A stretch of DNA of 64,000 nucleotides. Origin: Paraburkholderia solitsugae (GTDB taxonomy: Bacteria > Pseudomonadota > Gammaproteobacteria > Burkholderiales > Burkholderiaceae). The position numbers were made by a program, and so were the translations under genes. Below the pieces are notes generated by a model, which ran no database searches, was not told the DNA's origin, and saw nothing but the letters and a program-made list of their open reading frames with translations. Positions 17,370 to 26,107 of the stretch are shown in pieces. Each line of letters begins with the position of its first letter. Within the stretch, counting starts at the first letter, position 1. The DNA is taken from the NCBI RefSeq assembly GCF_013177695.1, contig NZ_WOEY01000115.1:89391-153390 (forward strand). Direction: 5' to 3'.

Positions 17370-17864
17370 ATGGTTGAACTGCATACAAACCACGGCGTCA
17401 TCAAACTCGAACTGGACGCTGAAAAGGCGCCGAAGTCGGTTGAGAACTTCCTCAACTACGTGAAGGCCGGTCACTACGACAACACGGTGTTCCACCGCGT
17501 GATCGACGGCTTCATGATCCAGGGCGGCGGTTTCGAACCCGGCATGAAGCAGAAGCCGACGGCTGAGCCGATCACCAACGAAGCGAACAACGGCCTGAAG
17601 AACGTCAACGGCTCGATCGCGATGGCTCGCACGAACGACCCGCATTCGGCGACCGCGCAATTCTTCATCAACGTGAACGACAACGACTTCCTGAACCACT
17701 CGTCGCCGACGCCGCAGGGCTGGGGCTACGCCGTGTTCGGCAAGGTGGTCGACGGCATGGACATTGTCGAGAAGATCAAGAAGGTCAAGACGGGTTCGAA
17801 GGGCTTCCATCAGGACGTGCCGGCCGACGACGTCGTGATCGAAAAAGCAGTGATCGTCGACTAA
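17370..17864 (+). CDS. ppiB: Cytoplasmic peptidyl-prolyl cis-trans isomerase B (cyclophilin)
   Basis: Cytoplasmic cyclophilin of 164 residues, the usual PpiB length. Core motifs: MVELHTNHGVIKLELDAEKA, FHRVIDGFMIQGGGFEPGM, MARTNDPHSATAQFFINVND and WGYAVFGKVVDGMD. It has no signal peptide. The ATG at 17370 is preceded by AAAGGA; frames extending upstream to 17283 lack a site and similarity. It is 159 bp downstream of ppiA and 47 bp upstream of lpxH on the same strand. Confidence 0.95.
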   Translation: MVELHTNHGVIKLELDAEKAPKSVENFLNYVKAGHYDNTVFHRVIDGFMIQGGGFEPGMKQKPTAEPITNEANNGLKNVNGSIAMARTNDPHSATAQFFINVNDNDFLNHSSPTPQGWGYAVFGKVVDGMDIVEKIKKVKTGSKGFHQDVPADDVVIEKAVIVD

Positions 17865-17911
17865 GCGTCCGATAAGTGCCAACCCGTTTGAACTGAAATC
17901 AGGCACCTTCA

Positions 17912-18709
17912 ATGCTGCAAGAAACGCCGCTGCGAAGCGTCGCCGCGGGCGTGCCTGGCGAGGGCAAACGCCCGCACGCCGCACGCCCGTTTTTTCTCCT
18001 CTCCGATATTCATCTGAGCGAGGCGATTCCGCACACGGTCGCCGCGTTCGAGCACTTCATTCGCGTCACGGCTGAGCAGGCGGATTCGGTTTTCATTCTC
18101 GGCGACCTGTTCGAGTACTGGATCGGCGACGACATGCTCGCCGAGCCGTTCGTCGCGCGCATGGCGGCGTTGCTGCATACGCTGTCGGAACGCGGCATCG
18201 CGCTCTACATCATGCACGGCAATCGCGACTTTCTACTCGGCAAGCGTTTCATGAAAGCGGCCGGCGCGATCTGGCTACCCGATCCGTTTGTGATCACCGC
18301 ATTCGGAACGCGTATCGCGCTCGCGCACGGTGATGGCCTCTGCACCTCGGATCGCGGCTATCAATTATTCCGGCGCTTTGCGCGCAGCCGTTTCGCGCAG
18401 ATGCTGTTTCTCGCGTGGCCGTTTCGCTGGCGTCAGGCACTGGCGGAAAACATGCGGTCGAAAAGCGAGCTAGGCCGCTCGCGTCCGATTTTGGCGAAGT
18501 ATGACGTGACGCCGAAGGCCGTCGCGGCGTTATTCAAGTCGTCGAAAACGGCCACGATGATCCATGGGCACACGCATCGGCCGGCGCGGCATCGTGAGCT
18601 GGCCGGCACGCGCTGGGTTTTGCCGGATTGGGATCTCGACCACGGCGAGCGCCGTGGCGGTTATCTGCGGATCGATGCGGAAGGGATTCGGGCGTTGCCG
18701 CTGGATTGA
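17912..18709 (+). CDS. lpxH: UDP-2,3-diacylglucosamine diphosphatase
   Basis: Hydrolyses UDP-2,3-diacylglucosamine to lipid X in lipid A synthesis, at the inner face of the cytoplasmic membrane. A 265-residue calcineurin-like enzyme with the full metal-binding set: D32-x-H34 in LLSDIHLSE, GD64-65 in FILGDLFEYWIGDD, GNRDF at 103-107, HGD at 139-141, and a late HGHTHRP. The N-terminal 25 residues are a short extension relative to E. coli LpxH. It ends only 4 bp before the stop of convergent cysE, with no visible terminator between them. Confidence 0.95.
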   Translation: MLQETPLRSVAAGVPGEGKRPHAARPFFLLSDIHLSEAIPHTVAAFEHFIRVTAEQADSVFILGDLFEYWIGDDMLAEPFVARMAALLHTLSERGIALYIMHGNRDFLLGKRFMKAAGAIWLPDPFVITAFGTRIALAHGDGLCTSDRGYQLFRRFARSRFAQMLFLAWPFRWRQALAENMRSKSELGRSRPILAKYDVTPKAVAALFKSSKTATMIHGHTHRPARHRELAGTRWVLPDWDLDHGERRGGYLRIDAEGIRALPLD

Positions 18710-18713
18710 TCGC

Positions 18714-19556
18714 TTAGCGCTCCACCGCCGCCCCATCCACCTTGCCGGCGATCGCAGCCGATAGGCGCCGCAAATCGAGCAATGCCGCGTCGGCGCCTTG
18801 CAGCCCTTCCAGACTGGTTCCCAGCCGCTCCAGCGCGTCGACGATCTCATCGATGCGCTTCGACTGCGAGGCGGCGTGATCGATCAGGCCGTGAATTGCC
18901 AGCGACACCGGATCGTCCGCATTCGGCGTGATGCCGTAGGCGCAGAATGCGCTCCTTTCCTGCACAGTCTTCGACTCACGCGACGCGCCATTTGCCGAGA
19001 CGCTCGCCGAACCCGCCGCCGCAGCAGCCACGGCAGCCGCCGCCGGGACGATGATGCGCGCCGGATTGCCCACCGCCGTGCCGCGTGCCGGCACCGGCTT
19101 CGTGACGACTGCATTCGAGCCGATCTTCGCATCCGCACCGATGGTAAAGCCGCCCAGCACCTTCGCCCCCGCCCCGACGATCACGCCGCGTTCAAGCGTG
19201 GGATGCCGTTTCGCCCCCCGCGTGAGCGACGTGCCGCCGAGCGTCACGCCCTGGTAGATCGTGCAGTCGTCGCCGATTTGCGCCGTCTCGCCAATCACGA
19301 CGCCCATGCCGTGATCGATGAACACGCGGCGGCCCAGCGTCGCGCCTGGATGAATTTCGATGCCGGTCATGAAACGCGCCATCTGCGAGATGAAACGCGC
19401 GAGCCAGCGGCGTTTAGCCTGCCAGCATGCGTGCGCGAGCCGGTGCAGCACGAGTGCGTGCAGACCCGGGTAACACGTGAGGACTTCCCAGGCGCTGCGG
19501 GCGGCGGGATCGCGCTCGCGGATCGTGGCAATGTCTTCGCGAAGTCTCGTGAACAT
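18714..19556 (-). CDS. cysE: Serine O-acetyltransferase with C-terminal extension
   Basis: Makes O-acetylserine from serine and acetyl-CoA, committing sulfur to cysteine synthesis. From the ATG at 19556 it has 280 residues. Residues 1-170 are a short-form serine acetyltransferase lacking the long N-terminal helical domain of E. coli CysE: DPAARSAWEVLTCYPGLHAL, then left-handed beta-helix hexapeptides with IEIHPGATLG, DHGMGVVIGETAQIGDD and YQGVTLGGTS. After VGNPARII an Ala-rich linker (about 172-190) leads to a further 90 residues with a predicted helical end (SKRIDEIVDALERLGTSLEG). This extension is not part of the catalytic fold and its role is unknown. Confidence 0.9.
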   Translation of the reverse strand: MFTRLREDIATIRERDPAARSAWEVLTCYPGLHALVLHRLAHACWQAKRRWLARFISQMARFMTGIEIHPGATLGRRVFIDHGMGVVIGETAQIGDDCTIYQGVTLGGTSLTRGAKRHPTLERGVIVGAGAKVLGGFTIGADAKIGSNAVVTKPVPARGTAVGNPARIIVPAAAAVAAAAAGSASVSANGASRESKTVQERSAFCAYGITPNADDPVSLAIHGLIDHAASQSKRIDEIVDALERLGTSLEGLQGADAALLDLRRLSAAIAGKVDGAAVER

Positions 19557-19734
19557 GGCAGGAACTGTGTCGTGGGGGAAAAGACCGCATGCGCGAAACA
19601 CCACGCATGGCGAATGCTTGCCGCATAGCAGATCGGCAGCTTTGCTTAGAACGTTTCGAGCAATTGTAGGGCGATTGCGCGAAACCTGCCGGAAGCCCAC
19701 GCTGCCGGCAAGGTCGTCGATGGGGGCGCTGCCC

Positions 19735-20571
19735 TTAAGAAGCGTCGTCGCCCGGCGCTTTGGTCTTCAGCAGAATATGCTTGGCGATGCCGCGCACGAT
19801 ATTCACTTCTTCGCGCTCCAGACCGGAACGCGCGAACAGGCGCCGCAAGCGCGACATCAGCTTCTTGGGATTGGCCGGATCGAGAAACTCGAGCGCGACC
19901 AGCGCACTTTCCAGATGCGTGTACATGCTTTCGATCTCGTCGCTCGCCGCCCGCGCGCCGACCGGCTCGCCCTGCCCCGCGGACACCTGAGCCGCGGCAG
20001 GCATCGCGGGCGTTGCCTCGCCATCAGACAAATAGGCCGTGCGCAATTCATACGCCAACACCTGCACGGCCTGCGCAAGATTAAGCGAACTGTAGGCCGG
20101 ATTGGCCGGAATATGCGCGAGCGCGCTACAACGCTCGACGTCCTCATTCGACAAACCTGTGCGCTCGTTGCCGAACACCAACGCGATCTCGCCACGCACC
20201 GCCTGCTCACGCGCGGCACCGGCCGCGGCACGCGGCGTCCATTGCGGCGGCCCGTATTCACGCAGCCGCGCGGTCAGCGCGATCGACCAATGCACGCCGC
20301 TCAACGCATCGGCAAGCGTCGACACGACGTGTGCGGATGCCAGCACGTCGTCAGCGCCGCTCGCCATGGCGATGGCTTCCGGATCGCTTTGCACGTGCGG
20401 CACGCGTGGCGACACCAGCACGAGGCGCGAGAAACCCATAGTTTTCAGCGCGCGCGCCGCGGCACCGACGTTGCCGGGATGGCTGGGCTCGACGAGCACG
20501 AAGCGCGTCGACGTAAAACCGCCGCGCAGGTCCGCCACGGCGGGATCGGAAGAATGGTGCGTGTGGTCCAC
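19735..20571 (-). CDS. trmJ: tRNA/rRNA 2'-O-methyltransferase, TrmJ-type (SpoU family)
   Basis: A SPOUT methyltransferase that probably 2'-O-methylates position 32 of tRNAs. SpoU motifs are clear: FVLVEPSHPGNVGAAARALK, VFGNERTGLSNEDVERC and IPANPAYSSLNLAQAVQVLAYELR, the knot-forming SAM site. A C-terminal helical segment (MYTHLESALVALEFLDPANP) matches TrmJ. The start is uncertain: the GTG at 20571 begins just before the conserved part, while the frame is open upstream to an ATG at 20694 without similarity; neither has a strong RBS. It is divergent from suhB, whose product is also linked to RNA metabolism in other bacteria. Confidence 0.87.
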   Translation of the reverse strand: MDHTHHSSDPAVADLRGGFTSTRFVLVEPSHPGNVGAAARALKTMGFSRLVLVSPRVPHVQSDPEAIAMASGADDVLASAHVVSTLADALSGVHWSIALTARLREYGPPQWTPRAAAGAAREQAVRGEIALVFGNERTGLSNEDVERCSALAHIPANPAYSSLNLAQAVQVLAYELRTAYLSDGEATPAMPAAAQVSAGQGEPVGARAASDEIESMYTHLESALVALEFLDPANPKKLMSRLRRLFARSGLEREEVNIVRGIAKHILLKTKAPGDDAS

Positions 20572-20935
20572 GATGGAATTCTGCAAGGTAAAGAATGCGT
20601 ATGGTAGCGCCAACCCCGCGTCGGCTCCGAATTGCGCGTAACGGCCGCACAAAATGCCCGCCAATCGGCCGTCTTGCCGCGTGGCGGGCAGCAATCGCTG
20701 CCGTGGCGCCGGGACTCAGGTAAAATACCGATATTCGCGCCCGGTTTTCGCCTACGAAAAGTCCAGCGCCTCGTTCTTATTCAATTCGTCTCCGTCGGCG
20801 GAATGCGCACCCGGTCGCTTATCGGACGTGCGTTCCGTGTTGTTTCCGCGCCCCTTGATGGTGCTCAATCAGCGCTCATCCCGCGCTCATTTACCGGTCA
20901 GCAGCCGTGCTGCCCCGGCACAAGGATCCAGTCTC

Positions 20936-21739
20936 ATGCATCCCATGCTCAATATCGCTGTCAAGGCCGCGCGCCGTGCAGCTCAGCTCATCAATCGCGC
21001 GTCGCTCGACCTCGATCTCCTCCAGGTCAGCAAGAAACAGCACAACGATTTCGTCACGGAGGTCGATAAAGCGTCTGAAGCGGCGATCATCGATACGCTC
21101 AAGACCGCCTACCCCGATCACGCCATCCTCGCCGAAGAATCGGGCAAGTCGGACAACGAGTCCGAATTCCAATGGATCATCGATCCGCTCGACGGCACCA
21201 CCAATTTCATCCACGGCTTCCCGTATTACTGCGTGTCGATCGCGCTCGCCCACAAGGGTATCGTGACGCAGTCGGTGGTCTATGATCCGACCCGCAATGA
21301 CCTGTTCACCGCCTCGCGCGGCCGCGGCGCGTTCCTGAACGACCGCCGCATCCGCGTCGCCAAGCGCGACCGCCTGGCCGACGGCCTGATCGGCACGGGC
21401 TTCCCGTTCCGCGAAAAGGACGGCCTCGAAGCGTACGGCCGCCAGTTCGCTGAAATGACTGAAGCCTGCGCCGGCCTGCGCCGTCCGGGCGCCGCCGCGC
21501 TCGATCTGGCCAACGTCGCTGCCGGCCGCATGGACGGCTTCTTCGAGCAAGGTCTGAATCCGTGGGACGTCGCCGCTGGCAGCCTGCTGATCACGGAAGC
21601 CGGTGGTCTGGTCGGCAATTACACGGGCGACTCGGACTTCCTGCACGTCGGCGAAATCGTCGCGGGCAATCCGAAGGTCTATGCGCAGATGATCCCGATC
21701 CTGTCGCGCTATAGCCGCACGCGCCAGCAATCGGCTTAA
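20936..21739 (+). CDS. suhB: Inositol-1-monophosphatase (SuhB)
   Basis: A 267-residue Mg-dependent, lithium-sensitive phosphatase of the IMPase superfamily. Motifs: NDFVTEVDKASE, LAEESGKSD (metal-ligand Glu), WIIDPLDGTTNFIHGFP and NPWDVAAGSLLITEAGG. In E. coli SuhB also acts as an rRNA antitermination factor, which may hold here. The ATG at 20936 is preceded by AAGGA; upstream in-frame codons do not match the family. A TAAAAT at 20721-20726 could be a -10 element giving a leader of about 200 nt, but no good -35 is visible. Confidence 0.95.
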   Translation: MHPMLNIAVKAARRAAQLINRASLDLDLLQVSKKQHNDFVTEVDKASEAAIIDTLKTAYPDHAILAEESGKSDNESEFQWIIDPLDGTTNFIHGFPYYCVSIALAHKGIVTQSVVYDPTRNDLFTASRGRGAFLNDRRIRVAKRDRLADGLIGTGFPFREKDGLEAYGRQFAEMTEACAGLRRPGAAALDLANVAAGRMDGFFEQGLNPWDVAAGSLLITEAGGLVGNYTGDSDFLHVGEIVAGNPKVYAQMIPILSRYSRTRQQSA

Positions 21740-21810
21740 GGATCTCAGATCCCCGGCCTGGAGCCTGAGCCCGTTATCCGGCCGGCTCTGCGCCGGCATC
21801 AGCATCACGT

Positions 21811-21832
21811 AAAGCGGCTTCGGCCGCTTTTT
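21811..21832 (+). terminator. Rho-independent terminator of suhB
   Basis: AAAGCGGC-TTCG-GCCGC followed by TTTTT: a stable tetraloop hairpin with a T-run, about 70 bp after the suhB stop. Confidence 0.88.
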
Positions 21833-21974
21833 CGTTGGCGCGCCTGCAACCCGCAGGCGTTCGTGCTACAAAGCGGGAGGCCGCGCCGGCACGCTCGATC
21901 GTCGGTTGCGTTTCGCGCGTTCTTCGCAGCGCCCTGCTTCGCGCCAGAGTTGCGCGCAGCTTCCGATCCGCTTC

Positions 21975-23273
21975 ATGAAAAAAGGCTTCTACACAATCAT
22001 CGCGGCGCAGTTCATTTCGTCGCTCGCGGACAATGCACTGCTGATCGCCGCCATCGCCGTGCTATCGGTGATCCGTTCGGCCGCCTGGGTCACGCCGCTG
22101 CTGCAGATGTTCTTCACCCTCTCCTACGTGTTGCTCGCCCCCTTCGTCGGCGCGTTCGCCGACGCGATGCAAAAGCGGCACGTCATGTTCGTCTCCAATG
22201 CGCTCAAGGCGAGCGGCTGCCTGATGATGATCGCCGGTGTTCATCCGATGATCGCGTACGGCGTGGTCGGCTTTGGCGCGGCCGCGTATTCGCCGGCCAA
22301 GTACGGCATTCTCACCGAACTCCTGCCCGCGGAAAAACTCGTCAAGGCGAACGCCTGGCTCGAATCGGCCACCGTCCTGTCGACCATTGTCGGCACGATG
22401 GTCGGCGGCGCGCTGATCAGCACCCTCGCCGACAAATTCGTCGCGCATGCGCATTTGCCGCTGATCCGCTCCTCCGCCGATCTGGCCATGTTCGCGGTGA
22501 TGGTCACCTATGCCGTCGCGGCGGGGATCAACATCTTCATTCCCGACACCGGCGCGCGTTATCCGAATCGTTTGACTGAGCCGAAAAAACTGGTCGGCGA
22601 CTTCTATCACTGCTTCAACGTGCTGTGGGCCGACAAGCTCGCGCAGATCGCGCTGTGGGTCACGACGCTGATGTGGGGCGGTGCGGTCACGCTGCAATTG
22701 CTGGTGCTCAAATGGGCGAACGTGAACCTTGGCTTGTCGCTGTCGAAGGCCGCCGTGATGCAAGGCGTCACGGGTCTCGGCATCGCCGTCGGCGCGGCTG
22801 CCGCGGCCGCGCTGATTCCGTTGCGCAAGTCGCTGCGCGTACTGCCGATCGGCATCCTCACCGGCGCGGTGGCGATCGCCGTGGCGTTCTACAACAAGGA
22901 CTTGTTTCCAGCGGGCGCCGGCATTCGTATCGGCTCGTATGTCCTGCCGATCTATATCCTGCTCGCCTATCCGCTGATGATCCTGCTCGGCGCGCTGTCC
23001 GGCTTTTTTATCGTGCCGATGAACGCGATACTCCAGCATCGCGGCGCGACGCTCCTCTCCGCGGGGCATTCAATCGCCGTGCAGAATTTCAACCAGAATC
23101 TGGCCGTTCTGCTGATGCTTGGCGCCTACGCGATACTGCTCACCGCAAAGATGCCGGCGCAATGGATCATCGTCGTGTTCGGCAGTTTCATCACATTCAT
23201 GATGTGGCTCGCCAAACGGCGCAGTGCTGTGAATGAGCGCACGGTGGATATGCGGGCATTGGTGGAAGAATGA
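21975..23273 (+). CDS. lplT: Lysophospholipid transporter LplT
   Basis: An inner-membrane MFS protein of 432 residues that flips lysophospholipids inward for re-acylation. The start MKKGFYTIIAAQFISSLADN, then LLQMFFTLSYVLLAPFVGAF and KYGILTELLPAEKLVKANAW are family signatures. In many bacteria the partner acyltransferase Aas is fused or adjacent; no such gene is next to it here, so the partner must be elsewhere. The frame extends to 21906 but MKKGFY is the homologous start. Confidence 0.92.
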   Translation: MKKGFYTIIAAQFISSLADNALLIAAIAVLSVIRSAAWVTPLLQMFFTLSYVLLAPFVGAFADAMQKRHVMFVSNALKASGCLMMIAGVHPMIAYGVVGFGAAAYSPAKYGILTELLPAEKLVKANAWLESATVLSTIVGTMVGGALISTLADKFVAHAHLPLIRSSADLAMFAVMVTYAVAAGINIFIPDTGARYPNRLTEPKKLVGDFYHCFNVLWADKLAQIALWVTTLMWGGAVTLQLLVLKWANVNLGLSLSKAAVMQGVTGLGIAVGAAAAAALIPLRKSLRVLPIGILTGAVAIAVAFYNKDLFPAGAGIRIGSYVLPIYILLAYPLMILLGALSGFFIVPMNAILQHRGATLLSAGHSIAVQNFNQNLAVLLMLGAYAILLTAKMPAQWIIVVFGSFITFMMWLAKRRSAVNERTVDMRALVEE

Positions 23274-23419
23274 CGGCATGGCGAGCGTCGCCCGGCTGGC
23301 ACGAGAATTTGCATTGCGCTCTGAAATGCTTTGCGGATTGGCCGTTCGGCCAGGGTCCGCTCGCCGCGCCGGCAGGTTAAACTCACGCCCTGAACAGCTA
23401 ACGCAAGAAGACACCGAGG

Positions 23420-26107
23420 ATGGGTATTCAAACCGCAGCGGCCAATGACGTCGCACAACACACGCCCATGATGCAGCAGTACCTTCGCATCAAGGCGGAT
23501 CATCCGGGCACGCTGGTGTTCTACCGGATGGGCGACTTTTACGAGCTCTTTTTCGAAGATGCGGAAAAGGCCGCCCGTCTGCTCGATTTAACATTGACGC
23601 AGCGCGGCGCATCGGCCGGCAATCCGATCAAGATGGCGGGTGTGCCGCATCACGCGGTGGAACAGTATCTGGCCAAGCTGGTGAAGCTCGGCGAATCCGT
23701 CGCGATTTGCGAACAGATCGGCGATCCGGCTACATCGAAAGGACCCGTCGAGCGCAAAGTCGTGCGCGTGGTCACGCCGGGCACGCTGACGGACGCGGCA
23801 CTTCTGTCCGACAAGAGCGACGTCTATCTGATGGCGCTGTGCGTCGCGCATAACCGCCGCGGCGTCGCAACGGGCGTCGGGCTCGCGTGGCTGAATCTGG
23901 CGAGCGGCGCATTGCGCCTCGCCGAAGTTGCGCCCGACCAGGTAGCCGCCGCGCTCGAACGGATTCGTCCCGCAGAAATTCTGGTAGCCGATACTTCCGC
24001 CGAGTCCGCGAGCTGGACGCCGCCCGTCAACGCGGGCGCCCTCACCCGCGTACCGGTCTGGCACTTCGATATCGCCTCGGGCACGCAGCGTCTGTGCGAT
24101 CAACTGGAAGTGGCCGGCCTCGACGGCTTCGGCGCGCATTCGCTGACGGCGGCATGCGGCGCGGCGGGTGCACTGCTGCTGTATGCGGCGGCCACGCAAG
24201 GCCAGCAATTGCGTCACGTGCGCAGCCTGAAGGTCGAGTACGAGTCCGAATATATCGGGCTCGACCCCGCTACGCGCCGCAATCTTGAACTCACGGAAAC
24301 GCTGCGCGGCACCGAATCGCCCACGCTGTGCTCGCTGCTCGACACCTGTTGCACGACGATGGGCAGCCGTCTGTTACGTCACTGGCTGCATCATCCCCCG
24401 CGCGAAGCCGCTGTGGCACAAGCACGTCAGCAGGCCATCGGCGCATTGCTCGACGCGCCGCCGGCAGCAAGCGTTGACACGCTGCGCGGCGCGTTGCGGC
24501 AGATCTCCGACATCGAGCGGATTACCGGGCGTCTCGCGCTGCTGTCGGCGCGGCCTCGCGATCTGTCGAGCCTGCGCGATACGTTCATCGCCTTGCCCGA
24601 GTTGCGCGCGCAACTCGCAGCCGTTTCGTCCAATGCGGATTCGCTGGCGCGTATCGACGCGTCGCTCGAACCGCCGCAAGCGTGCGTCGAACTGCTCAAG
24701 CGCGCGGTCGCACAGGAGCCATCCGCGATGGTGCGCGACGGCGGCGTGATCGCGCGCGGCTACGACGCGGAACTCGATGAGTTGCGAGATATTTCGGAGA
24801 ACTGCGGGCAGTTTCTGATCGACCTCGAAACGCGCGAACGGGCACGCACCGGCATCGGCAATCTGCGCGTCGAGTACAACAAGGTGCACGGCTTCTATAT
24901 CGAAGTCACGCGCGGCCAGACTGACAAGGTACCGGACGATTACCGCCGCCGTCAGACGCTGAAAAACGCCGAGCGTTACATCACGCCGGAACTGAAAACG
25001 TTCGAAGACAAGGCGCTGTCCGCACAGGAACGCGCGCTGGCCCGCGAGCGCTCGCTTTACGACGCGCTGCTGCAAGCGCTGCTGCCTTTTATCCCGGACT
25101 GCCAGCGGGTCGCCGCGGCGCTCGCCGAACTCGATCTGCTGGCGGCCTTCGCCGAACGCGCCCGCGCACTCGATTGGGTCGCGCCGACGTTTTCGCCCGA
25201 TACCGGCATCGAAATCGAACAGGGCCGGCATCCGGTCGTCGAGGCGCAGGTCGAGCAATTCATCGCTAACGATTGCACGCTCACGCCCGAGCGCAAACTG
25301 CTGCTGATTACTGGCCCGAACATGGGCGGTAAGTCGACCTTCATGCGGCAGACCGCGCTGATCGCGTTGCTGGCGTATGTCGGCAGCTATGTGCCGGCAC
25401 GGCGCGCGGCATTCGGTCCGATCGACCGCATCTTCACGCGAATTGGCGCAGCGGACGATCTGGCCGGCGGCCGTTCGACCTTCATGGTGGAGATGACGGA
25501 AGCGGCGGCGATCCTGAACGACGCGACACCGCAAAGTCTCGTGCTGATGGACGAGATCGGGCGCGGCACGTCGACCTTCGACGGCCTCGCGCTGGCCTGG
25601 GCCATCGCGCGGCATCTGCTCTCCCATAACGGTTGTCATACGCTGTTCGCCACGCACTACTTCGAATTGACGCAGTTGCCCGCCGAGTTTCCCCATGCGG
25701 CCAATGTGCACCTCTCGGCGGTCGAGCATGGGCACGGCATCGTGTTCCTGCATGCGGTCAGTGAAGGCCCGGCGAATCAGAGCTACGGTTTGCAGGTCGC
25801 GCAACTGGCCGGTGTGCCGAACGCAGTGATTCGCGCAGCCCGCAAGCATCTCGCGCATCTCGAACAGCAATCGGCGGCGCAACCCGCACCGCAGCTCGAT
25901 CTGTTCGCGGCCCCCATGCCCATGCTGGTCGAAGACGCCGACGACGACCGCGACACCAGGTCTGACTCAGCGGCGGTGTCGCCGGCCATGCAGGCACTCG
26001 TCGAACGTCTGCGCGCCATCGATCCGAACGATCTGCGGCCGCGCGAAGCGCTCGATCTGCTGTACGAACTGCACGAGCTGGCCGCCGCGCCGGATGCAGA
26101 CCATTGA
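23420..26107 (+). CDS. mutS: DNA mismatch repair protein MutS
   Basis: Recognises mismatches and small loops and starts methyl- or clamp-directed repair. The 895 residues contain the mismatch wedge F40-Y-E42 in FYRMGDFYELFF, connector and lever domains, the ATPase Walker A GPNMGGKST (632-640), DEIGRGTSTFDGLALAWA and FATHYFEL. A QLDLF motif at 825-829 fits a beta-clamp-binding peptide. Compared with E. coli it has a longer acidic linker (EDADDDRDTRSD) before the C-terminal helix pair. The last 14 bp overlap the start of the next gene. Confidence 0.97.
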   Translation: MGIQTAAANDVAQHTPMMQQYLRIKADHPGTLVFYRMGDFYELFFEDAEKAARLLDLTLTQRGASAGNPIKMAGVPHHAVEQYLAKLVKLGESVAICEQIGDPATSKGPVERKVVRVVTPGTLTDAALLSDKSDVYLMALCVAHNRRGVATGVGLAWLNLASGALRLAEVAPDQVAAALERIRPAEILVADTSAESASWTPPVNAGALTRVPVWHFDIASGTQRLCDQLEVAGLDGFGAHSLTAACGAAGALLLYAAATQGQQLRHVRSLKVEYESEYIGLDPATRRNLELTETLRGTESPTLCSLLDTCCTTMGSRLLRHWLHHPPREAAVAQARQQAIGALLDAPPAASVDTLRGALRQISDIERITGRLALLSARPRDLSSLRDTFIALPELRAQLAAVSSNADSLARIDASLEPPQACVELLKRAVAQEPSAMVRDGGVIARGYDAELDELRDISENCGQFLIDLETRERARTGIGNLRVEYNKVHGFYIEVTRGQTDKVPDDYRRRQTLKNAERYITPELKTFEDKALSAQERALARERSLYDALLQALLPFIPDCQRVAAALAELDLLAAFAERARALDWVAPTFSPDTGIEIEQGRHPVVEAQVEQFIANDCTLTPERKLLLITGPNMGGKSTFMRQTALIALLAYVGSYVPARRAAFGPIDRIFTRIGAADDLAGGRSTFMVEMTEAAAILNDATPQSLVLMDEIGRGTSTFDGLALAWAIARHLLSHNGCHTLFATHYFELTQLPAEFPHAANVHLSAVEHGHGIVFLHAVSEGPANQSYGLQVAQLAGVPNAVIRAARKHLAHLEQQSAAQPAPQLDLFAAPMPMLVEDADDDRDTRSDSAAVSPAMQALVERLRAIDPNDLRPREALDLLYELHELAAAPDADH

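Noticed and set aside
24374..25882. A 502-codon minus-strand frame inside mutS
   Set aside because: Complement of the MutS coding region; the mutS reading has full domain support.
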